From: an uncultured Paracoccaceae bacterium
GTDB lineage: Bacteria > Pseudomonadota > Alphaproteobacteria > Rhodobacterales > Rhodobacteraceae
Assembly: GCA_947500135.1 (NCBI GenBank)
Contig: CANMQX010000010.1
Coordinates: 62,001-126,000, forward strand
DNA length: 64,000 nt
Direction: 5' to 3'
Shown: in pieces, positions 35,949-42,581 of the stretch
Position numbering within the stretch: position 1 is the first letter of the stretch
Layout: each line of letters opens with the position of its first letter
Translations under genes and position numbers: made by a program
Notes under the pieces: generated by a model
The model's input: only the letters and a program-made list of their open reading frames with translations
Databases searched by the model: none
What the model was told of the DNA's origin: nothing

Positions 35949-37270
35949 TGTCGACCCAAACCGTTGATCTTGAACCCCGCGCGGGCTTTGCCAAGCGGGT
36001 CCGCCGCATCACCCGCCACCCGTCATTGATGGAATACCGGCGGCTTGTTTTCCTGGTGGCCGCCGTGAACCTTTTTGTGTTTGCCATTGGTCTGCGCGAC
36101 GGACGCTGGTTATCGGATGGGGCGTTTGCCCTTGCCCCGATTGCCGATATGGCGCTGATCAATCTGTCGCTTGGCATCCTGATCCGTCAGCAACGTGTGG
36201 TGAATATCCTGTTCTGGCTTGCCACCCGGATACCGACCAGTTGGCCCTTATGGATCCGCTGGGGCGCTGGCAAAGTGTTCCATTTCGGCGGGCTGCATTC
36301 GGGCGGCACGGTCGTCGGGACCGTTTGGTTTGGCTTCCTGCTTTTTGCTATGGCGGCCAACCGGATCAGCGGCGCGGCTGTTCCGTCTGACCTGACCCTG
36401 GGCCTTAGTGCTGTGATGGTCGGCTTGATGGTCCTGATGATCGTCTCGGCACTGGGACCGATCCGCGCCCGGTTTCATGACGTGTTCGAACGCATCCACC
36501 GCTTTGTCGGCTGGACCGTGCTGGCCCTGTTCTGGGCGCAGACCATGTCGATGACACGCGATGTGGGCGGTAGCCTGACCGAGGCACCCGCCTTCTGGAT
36601 GCTGTGCCTGATCACCCTGTCGATTGTGTCCCCTTGGTTAACGCTGAAACGGGTGAAGGTGACCATCGACAAACCGTCAAACCACGTGGTCATTGCAGGA
36701 TTTGACTATGGCGACACCCCGTTTGCGGGCAGTTCCAATGCCCTGTCCCACACACCCTTTGGCCAATACCATTCATTCGCCAACATCCCGACCCCGGGCA
36801 AGCCGGGTTACCGATTGGCCATCAGCCGGGCAGGCGACTGGACCGGTGATTTTATCGAAAACCCGCCCAGCCATGTTTGGGTCAAAGGGATCACAACATC
36901 CGGCGTCGCCCGGATCGAAGATCTGTTTACCAAAGTTGTCTATGTCGGCACCGGATCCGGGATCGGGCCGATCCTGCCGCATCTGTTGAAAAGGAAAGTA
37001 CCGAACCGCCTTGTCTGGTCCACCCGCAGCCCTCGGGCCACCTACGGCGATGCGATTGTGGATGAGATCGAGGCGCATACCGAAAAACCTGTGATTTGGG
37101 ACACGGACGAGCATGGCAAACCGAACCTGACAACGCTTGCCCTGCAGGCGGTCCGTGAAAGCGGTGCCGAGGCCGTGATCGTGATTGCGAACCAGAAACT
37201 GACCCGCCGTGTGGTGCACGACATGGAAAGCCTTGGCATCCCGGCCTATGGCGCGATCTGGGATAGCTGA
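35948..37270 (+). CDS. Membrane oxidoreductase with FNR-like nucleotide-binding domain
   Basis: A 440-residue protein with about five membrane helices in residues 33-232 and a soluble C-terminal part. Histidines H112, H117 (FHFGGLHSGG) and H177, H184 (RFHDVFERIHRFVGW) lie where ferric-reductase-like proteins bind heme. The C-terminal domain has 'VVYVGTGSGIGPILPHLL' (about 330-347), the NAD(P)-binding loop of ferredoxin-reductase folds, and 'PGYRLAISRAGDWTGDF', which may replace the usual flavin 'RxYS' motif. I do not know a characterised homologue. Translation is coupled to the adenylation enzyme by a one-base overlap and the enoyl-CoA hydratase follows directly, so it probably reduces or oxidises the activated acid or a product at the membrane. 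Confidence 0.65.
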   Translation: MSTQTVDLEPRAGFAKRVRRITRHPSLMEYRRLVFLVAAVNLFVFAIGLRDGRWLSDGAFALAPIADMALINLSLGILIRQQRVVNILFWLATRIPTSWPLWIRWGAGKVFHFGGLHSGGTVVGTVWFGFLLFAMAANRISGAAVPSDLTLGLSAVMVGLMVLMIVSALGPIRARFHDVFERIHRFVGWTVLALFWAQTMSMTRDVGGSLTEAPAFWMLCLITLSIVSPWLTLKRVKVTIDKPSNHVVIAGFDYGDTPFAGSSNALSHTPFGQYHSFANIPTPGKPGYRLAISRAGDWTGDFIENPPSHVWVKGITTSGVARIEDLFTKVVYVGTGSGIGPILPHLLKRKVPNRLVWSTRSPRATYGDAIVDEIEAHTEKPVIWDTDEHGKPNLTTLALQAVRESGAEAVIVIANQKLTRRVVHDMESLGIPAYGAIWDS

Positions 37271-37271
37271 G

Positions 37272-38045
37272 ATGTATCAGACAATTGAAACCGCGATCAC
37301 GGGCCGTGTCGCCACGATCCGCTTTGACCGGCCGGACAAGCTGAACGCGCTAAACAGTCGGGTGATGCAAGAGGTGCTGGATGCCGCCACCAGATTTGAC
37401 GCGGATAGAGGTATCGGCTGCTTGGTCCTGACTGGCACCGGGCGCGCCTTTGCTGCCGGGGCGGACATCAAGGAACTGGCCCAACACGATTATGCTAGCA
37501 TGTATGCTGCGGATTATTTTGCCGGGTGGGATCGCTTTGCCGCTTTACGCTTGCCCAAACTAGCCGCTGTAAATGGGTTTGCCCTGGGCGGTGGCTGTGA
37601 AGTTGCGATGATGTGTGACGTGATCCTTGCCGGAGAGGCCGCGAAATTCGGCCAGCCGGAGATCAAGATCGGTTGCATTCCCGGCATTGGCGGCACGCAG
37701 CGATTGACGCGCCTGATCGGACGCGCGCGCGCCATGGATCTGATCCTGACAGGGCGGATGATCGGCGCAGACGAGGCTTTGCAGATGGGTCTGGTCAGCC
37801 GGGTGATCCCGGATGCCGATCTGGTCAAAACCGCAATGGCGGTGGCGCAGGATATTGCCGGATATCCCCGCGACATCGCGATGATGGCGCGGGCCTGCGT
37901 GAACATGGCCGCGCAAAGCACCTTGGACAGCGGCATCCAGTTCGAACGTCAAATGTACCATGCGCTTTATGGCTCAGACGCTCAAAAAGAAGGCATGGCC
38001 GCGTTTATCGAAAAGCGGCCACCGCGATTTCATGATGGTGGGTAG
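37272..38045 (+). CDS. Enoyl-CoA hydratase
   Basis: A 257-residue crotonase-family enzyme. Oxyanion-hole segments are 'AFAAGADIKEL' and 'GFALGGGCEVAMMCD'; both catalytic glutamates are in place, in 'GGGCE' and 'GQPEIKIGCIPGIGGTQRL', so it should hydrate 2-enoyl-CoA thioesters. It starts two bases after the membrane oxidoreductase stop and has no strong own ribosome site, so it belongs to the cassette. Its presence argues that a CoA thioester is an intermediate of the pathway. Its stop abuts the stop of the convergent aminotransferase gene. Confidence 0.92.
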   Translation: MYQTIETAITGRVATIRFDRPDKLNALNSRVMQEVLDAATRFDADRGIGCLVLTGTGRAFAAGADIKELAQHDYASMYAADYFAGWDRFAALRLPKLAAVNGFALGGGCEVAMMCDVILAGEAAKFGQPEIKIGCIPGIGGTQRLTRLIGRARAMDLILTGRMIGADEALQMGLVSRVIPDADLVKTAMAVAQDIAGYPRDIAMMARACVNMAAQSTLDSGIQFERQMYHALYGSDAQKEGMAAFIEKRPPRFHDGG

Positions 38046-39365
38046 CTACAGCACCTGATCAATGGCTCGGGTCAGCTTGTCCGTGATTTCGGTGACATGC
38101 CCGTCATCCATGATGAAGGGCGGGGCGAGCAGAACGTGGTCGCCCTGTTTGCCATCACGGGTGCCGGGCATCGGGTAACAGATCAGACCTTCTGCAAAGG
38201 CTGCTTTCTTCAGCTTGCCAGCAAGGCCTTTGGCAGGGTCAAACGGTTGCTTGGCCCCGCGATCTGCAACAAATTCGACGCCCCAGAACAACCCACGGCC
38301 CCGGATATCACCGACATGTGCATGCTGCCCCAATGCGTCATGCAACGCTATTTCCAGCTTTGCCCCCATGTCACGCACACGCCCGACAAGGTTGTCATCC
38401 AGAATTGTGTTCACCACAGCCAGTCCTGCAGCACAGGCTGTCGGGTGGCCGATATAGGTATGCCCGTGTTGGAACAAACCCGACCCAGCAGCGATCGTAT
38501 CGTATATCTGACCAGTACAGAGCATCGCACCAATCGGCTGATACCCGGCCCCAAGCCCCTTGGCGATGGTCACGATATCGGGGGTAATGTCATCCGCCTC
38601 GCAAGCGAAAAGACGGCCGGTTCGGCCCATGCCACACATCACTTCGTCAAGGATCAGCAGGACGCCATATTGGTCACAAATCTCACGGACCCGTTGGAAG
38701 TAGCCATCGACCGGGGGGACGGCACCAAGCGTGGCCCCAACAACGGGCTCGGCGATGAATGCCATGACGCTGTCCGAACCCAGACGCAGAATCTCTTCTT
38801 CCAACTCGTTTGCCACGCGCTGACCGTAGTCGTGGGCACTCTCACCTTCGGGCCGTTCCGCATATTCGTAACAAGGCGCGATATGGCTGACGTCGATCAG
38901 GATCGGTTCGAACTGGGACCGCCGCCATTGGTTGCCGCCTGCGGCCAGGGCACCAAGTGTGTTGCCGTGATAGCTTTGGCGGCGCGCAATAAGATGTCGG
39001 CGCTGCGGCTCACCACGTTCAACGTGATATTGCCGGGCCAGTTTCAATGCCGCCTCAACAGCCTCTGACCCACCAGAGACAAAATAGACCCGATCCAGAT
39101 CTCCGGGGGCATGTGTGATCAAAAGATCTGCAAGCTCCTCGGCCGGGTCGGAGGTGAAAAAACCGGTATGGGCAAAGGCAAGTTGGTCAACCTGATCTTT
39201 GATCGCCTGTTTGACCCGTTCGTTGGAATGGCCGAGGCAAGATACCGCCGCCCCACCGGAGCCATCAAAATACCGTTTGCCGTTGTGGTCGATCAGGTAG
39301 CACCCTTCGCCGCGCTTGGCTGCGGGCAATTCGGACCGGCAATGACGTGGGAATACATGGCTCAT
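38046..39365 (-). CDS. Class III (omega) aminotransferase
   Basis: A 439-residue PLP-dependent aminotransferase. The Schiff-base Lys lies in 'TIAKGLGAGYQPIGAML', the PLP phosphate contact in 'VSGGSEAVEAALKLARQYHV', and the aspartate in 'LILDEVMCGMGRTG'. Class III enzymes act on omega-amino acids, polyamines, taurine or beta-amino acids; the donor cannot be read. ATG 39365 with GGAGAGCC upstream is preferred to the start four codons earlier. It is divergent from the NicX-like gene, with a palindrome between them. Confidence 0.92.
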   Translation of the reverse strand: MSHVFPRHCRSELPAAKRGEGCYLIDHNGKRYFDGSGGAAVSCLGHSNERVKQAIKDQVDQLAFAHTGFFTSDPAEELADLLITHAPGDLDRVYFVSGGSEAVEAALKLARQYHVERGEPQRRHLIARRQSYHGNTLGALAAGGNQWRRSQFEPILIDVSHIAPCYEYAERPEGESAHDYGQRVANELEEEILRLGSDSVMAFIAEPVVGATLGAVPPVDGYFQRVREICDQYGVLLILDEVMCGMGRTGRLFACEADDITPDIVTIAKGLGAGYQPIGAMLCTGQIYDTIAAGSGLFQHGHTYIGHPTACAAGLAVVNTILDDNLVGRVRDMGAKLEIALHDALGQHAHVGDIRGRGLFWGVEFVADRGAKQPFDPAKGLAGKLKKAAFAEGLICYPMPGTRDGKQGDHVLLAPPFIMDDGHVTEITDKLTRAIDQVL

Positions 39366-39489
39366 GCGGCTCTCCATTCATGGCGTCCGATCATGAACGC
39401 GCAAGGTCACTATGCGGCAAAGTGCAAACGGCGACCAGACCACAGCGTCAACGGACCTGACGGTGCCATGCAGCACAGTTCGGTCAGGA

Positions 39490-39506
39490 CATTAGAACAC
39501 CTAATG
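39490..39506. promoter_or_regulatory. Candidate operator between divergent genes
   Basis: A 17-bp inverted repeat CATTAG-aacac-CTAATG sits in the 219-base region between the aminotransferase (-) and the M29/NicX-like gene (+). Shape and position suit a dimeric regulator, but the arms are short and no regulator is adjacent. The rest of 39366-39584 shows nothing else. Confidence 0.4.
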
Positions 39507-39584
39507 CGCGCTATTAACACTTTCAGATATGTGGTGAGCCCGGCCCACGCTACCGTCACCTGACGGGTTCAGCCAGAGGCAACG

Positions 39585-40688
39585 ATGCCGAATATGACGC
39601 CTGCGCGGGGTGCGCGTAATTTACTGGAAAACTGTGCAAATGCGCAGCCCGGCGACCGGCTTTTGATCGCATTTGAACCGCCGGAATACGGGTATTACGA
39701 CAAAACTGCCGTCAGCGTGGTGACAAAGGCCGGGCTGGAGATGGGATTGCAGGTCGATGCAGTCAATGTAGGCTTTAACGCCGACAATCCGCATCTGCCC
39801 CCTGCATTGCTTGCCCGGTTCGAGGCTGCGGATATTATCCTGTTTCTGGCCCGGCTGGGCGATCAGCTCCGGTTTTCCCAGATGCCACAGGACAGGAAGA
39901 TCATCGTCAGCTTTGCGCTGAACCGCGAGCTATTCGGGTCGGGGCTGGCCAATGGGCACCACGATGCGTTTCTGCGTATCAAGACGGGGGTCAATAACCT
40001 GTTGGCGGCGGCCGGTGACGTCCATATCACATGTCCCTTGGGAACGGATGTGCGCGGTCGCCCGCAGATGAACCTGACCCCAGCGGGTGACACATCTGTT
40101 TTGCGGTTTCCGATGTCCGTTTTCACCCCGGTTCCGGCGCATAGCTTTACCGGCCGCGTGGCACTCACATTCCTGACTGGCACAGGGTCAAAATACTACG
40201 ACGACTATACGATAGAATTTGACCAGCCGGTCTTTGCAGTGATGGAAAGCGGACGCCTGCAGTGTTTCGAAGGTGCCCCAGCCGATGTTGCCCGCGCAGA
40301 GGCGCAATATGATCGCATCGCAACGCGTTTCGGGATTGAGCGTGATTTTGTGCATTCATGGCATGCGGGCATACACCCCGGCTGTGGCTATCCATGGGAT
40401 ATGCGTGACAATTATGAACGCTGGGGCGGGACCGCATTTGGCAATCCACGGGTCCTGCATTTTCACACCTGCGGTGCCTATGCGCCAGGCGAAATAAGTT
40501 GGAATGTATTTGACCCAACGATCATCATGGATGGTGTGACCTACTGGGATAATGGCGTCTTTCATGCAGCGCGCCTGCCATCTGGTCCTGCGATCCTGCG
40601 CGAATATCCCTGTGCTGCAGCACTATTTGAACATCCCGACAGAAATATCGGGATGCGCCAGATGCTTGAAAAAACTGTCAGCGTTTGA
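39585..40688 (+). CDS. M29 aminopeptidase / NicX-like metalloenzyme
   Basis: A 367-residue protein of the superfamily that includes M29 aminopeptidase T and the ring-cleaving 2,5-dihydroxypyridine dioxygenase NicX. The N-terminal half fits 'LLENCANAQPGDRLLIAFEP' and 'ADIILFLARLGDQ'; 'VHITCPLGTDVRGR' (about residues 146-159) is the shared 'GTD' signature. The C-terminal metal region is unusual: 'HSWHAGIHPGCG', 'VLHFHTCGAYAPGEISWNVF' and 'IIMDGVTYWDNG' supply His, Glu and Asp ligands. It could be a hydrolase or a non-heme iron ring-cleavage enzyme. The adjacent hydroxylase and Rieske ferredoxin favour the latter, by inference. Confidence 0.65.
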   Translation: MPNMTPARGARNLLENCANAQPGDRLLIAFEPPEYGYYDKTAVSVVTKAGLEMGLQVDAVNVGFNADNPHLPPALLARFEAADIILFLARLGDQLRFSQMPQDRKIIVSFALNRELFGSGLANGHHDAFLRIKTGVNNLLAAAGDVHITCPLGTDVRGRPQMNLTPAGDTSVLRFPMSVFTPVPAHSFTGRVALTFLTGTGSKYYDDYTIEFDQPVFAVMESGRLQCFEGAPADVARAEAQYDRIATRFGIERDFVHSWHAGIHPGCGYPWDMRDNYERWGGTAFGNPRVLHFHTCGAYAPGEISWNVFDPTIIMDGVTYWDNGVFHAARLPSGPAILREYPCAAALFEHPDRNIGMRQMLEKTVSV

Positions 40689-40702
40689 TTTATTCTTCGC
40701 CA

Positions 40703-40729
40703 ATGGGGGCGAGATGAGCCGACCCCCAT
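40703..40729. terminator. Hairpin between the NicX-like and hydroxylase genes
   Basis: ATGGGGG / CCCCCAT with a 13-base loop lies 15 bases after the NicX-like stop codon. There is no T run, so it may be a processing or attenuation element rather than a full terminator. The rest of the 120-base gap shows no other signal. Confidence 0.4.
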
Positions 40730-40808
40730 GGTGCGGAGCACTCCCGTCTCCGGCGCTGGCGTTGCAGGATCAAGATGACCCAAGCCAGCAAAACACACGG
40801 ACATCTTC

Positions 40809-41759
40809 ATGACAGACGCAATCGTCACACCGCTGACACAGGCCCTGGCCGAGGGAAAACTGACACGCGAAGACCTGAAATCATTCATGCACCGGTCCGA
40901 TGCACCGGCATTTCGCAGACTGGCAATTTGGCTGCTGGTTCTGGTGGCAACAACGACCCTGATCACATTGGCATGGGACAGTTGGCTGATCTGGCCTGCC
41001 ATGTTTCTGCATGGCATCGTGCTGGTCCATCATTTTTCGTTGCAGCATGAATGCGTGCATTACACCGTTTTTCGTACCCGTTGGCTGAATAATCTGGCCG
41101 GGCAGATTTGCGGATTGATCATCATCCTGCCGCATCGCTTTTTCCGTTATGAGCATTGTGATCATCACACTTACACCCAGACCACGGGCGACGACCCCGA
41201 GATGATCCCATTGCCACAGACCATTGGTGCGTATCTTTGGTATCTTTCGGCGGTACCCTATTGGCGCAGCAAGTTCACCGAACTGTTCCACCATGCCTTT
41301 GGCCGGTTAAGCCCCGGTGAACTGCGCTTTATCCCGCAGGTCGAACATGCCGCCGTTTATCGCGATGCAAGGATGATGCTGACAATTTACGGGCTGCTGT
41401 TTCTGGGCAGCGTGATCACCGGCTGGTCAGGTCTGATCTGGTATTGGATCATCCCGCTATTTCTGGGGGAACCCGTGATGCGCTTCATCCGTATGACCGA
41501 ACATGTGGGGCGGCCTACCGTGCCGCAAATGTCCGAAAACACCCGTACCAATCTGGTATCCGCCCCCTGGCGGTTCTTGTGCTGGAACATGAATTACCAC
41601 GCCGAACATCATTATGTTGCCTCTGTCCCCTTTCACGCCTTGCCGCGGCTACACGACAAGCTGAAGGACCATATCTATGTCGAACCGGGCGGTTATCTGG
41701 CCGCACATCGTGATATCCTGCGCCAGATCCTGCGCGGCCCTGGACCGGCGCAGGATTAA
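40809..41759 (+). CDS. Fatty-acid-desaturase-type membrane diiron hydroxylase
   Basis: A 316-residue membrane protein with the three histidine boxes of the desaturase/hydroxylase superfamily: 'LQHECVHYTVF' (about residue 78), 'HRFFRYEHCDHHTYTQ' (about 108-123) and 'NYHAEHHYVASVPFHALPRL' (about 260-279). Hydrophobic pairs lie at about 37-77 and 195-225. The last box resembles desaturase-like hydroxylases as much as lipid desaturases. A Rieske ferredoxin gene follows after five bases and should supply the electrons. The pair next to a NicX-like enzyme and a sarcosine oxidase operon suggests hydroxylation of a small N-compound rather than a lipid (inference). Confidence 0.85.
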   Translation: MTDAIVTPLTQALAEGKLTREDLKSFMHRSDAPAFRRLAIWLLVLVATTTLITLAWDSWLIWPAMFLHGIVLVHHFSLQHECVHYTVFRTRWLNNLAGQICGLIIILPHRFFRYEHCDHHTYTQTTGDDPEMIPLPQTIGAYLWYLSAVPYWRSKFTELFHHAFGRLSPGELRFIPQVEHAAVYRDARMMLTIYGLLFLGSVITGWSGLIWYWIIPLFLGEPVMRFIRMTEHVGRPTVPQMSENTRTNLVSAPWRFLCWNMNYHAEHHYVASVPFHALPRLHDKLKDHIYVEPGGYLAAHRDILRQILRGPGPAQD

Positions 41760-41764
41760 GACCC

Positions 41765-42082
41765 ATGGCCAATGAAAAACCTTGGCGCGATATTATCGCG
41801 GTGTCGGCGTTGGAAAAGGGCTGGGTGACGCGGGTCGAAATCGGCCCACGTAAGCTGGCGATCTATGACACGCCCAGCGGTATTTTTGCGTCACTGGCTT
41901 TGTGCAATCACGGCGGGGCGGATTTATGTGATGGGTATTTTGATGGCCATGTCATCGAATGCCCGCTGCATCAGGGTGCATTTGATGTGCGGGACGGCAT
42001 GCCCTTTGGTGCCCCCGCAACCAAACCGATGCGTGTGTTCGAGACGCGGGTCACGAATGGTATGGTGCAGGTCAGGATGTAG
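41765..42082 (+). CDS. Rieske-type [2Fe-2S] ferredoxin
   Basis: A 105-residue soluble Rieske protein. The cluster ligands are Cys-x-His in 'ALCNHGGADLCDGYFDG' and Cys-x2-His in 'IECPLHQGAFDVRDG', spaced as in ferredoxin components of Rieske oxygenase systems. Because the neighbour is a diiron membrane hydroxylase rather than a Rieske oxygenase, it is the likely electron donor to that enzyme. No ferredoxin reductase is adjacent. Ends 3 bases before the convergent soxG. Confidence 0.92.
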   Translation: MANEKPWRDIIAVSALEKGWVTRVEIGPRKLAIYDTPSGIFASLALCNHGGADLCDGYFDGHVIECPLHQGAFDVRDGMPFGAPATKPMRVFETRVTNGMVQVRM

Positions 42083-42085
42083 CTG

Positions 42086-42580
42086 TCACGCTGTCGCCCG
42101 TGACAGATAATCGGCGACCATATCGCCAAAGCTCTGTTCGACCGCGCAGTCAAAACCGCCTTCACAACGCATGACCAGCGCTTTGAGTCCGAAAAACTCT
42201 GAGTAGCTGACCGCATCTGGTCCAAAGGCGCTATCGTGCAGATCAAGCGGGCAACCGATCGACATCACTTGCGCCGCGTCAGGGCCGGTGATGCGAAAGA
42301 AAGTCAGCGTGTCAGAAACGCGGGTGATGCTGATTTCGGGCGGTGCTTTCTCTGGCCGCAAAGCAGCAATCAGGGCATCTTCGCGTGCGATGTCAGCGCG
42401 CAATATCCAGCGGTCTGGTCCGGTAAAGCACAGATCAACACCATTTTGGCGGGTCAGCGTGTTCGCCGGTTTGGCAAAGGCAGGCAGGACGTCGGCCCAA
42501 GCGGCCAGATCTGTTGCCGGACCTTTCAGATCGAATAGCGCAAAGCAGGGCAAGCGGTCTATCTGGACGTCATATAGCAT
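42086..42580 (-). CDS. soxG: Sarcosine oxidase gamma subunit (SoxG)
   Basis: A 164-residue gamma subunit of heterotetrameric sarcosine oxidase type enzymes: 'LTRQNGVDLCFTGPDRWILR', 'ISITRVSDTLTFFRITGPDA' and 'CPLDLHDSAF' are characteristic. Last gene of soxBDAG; its ATG lies one base beyond the soxA stop codon. A longer start at 42610 inside soxA is possible but not needed. The same four-subunit architecture occurs in N-methylglutamate dehydrogenase, so the substrate is not settled by homology. Confidence 0.88.
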   Translation of the reverse strand: MLYDVQIDRLPCFALFDLKGPATDLAAWADVLPAFAKPANTLTRQNGVDLCFTGPDRWILRADIAREDALIAALRPEKAPPEISITRVSDTLTFFRITGPDAAQVMSIGCPLDLHDSAFGPDAVSYSEFFGLKALVMRCEGGFDCAVEQSFGDMVADYLSRATA

Positions 42581-42581
42581 G

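Noticed and set aside
38097..39068. Long + strand open frame of over 300 codons
   Set aside because: It lies entirely antisense to the class III aminotransferase, whose catalytic motifs are all present; composition of the frame is unlike a protein and no ribosome site was seen.
40809..41759. Lipid desaturase involved in membrane fluidity
   Set aside because: Not excluded, but the Rieske ferredoxin partner and catabolic neighbours make a small-molecule hydroxylase more likely.
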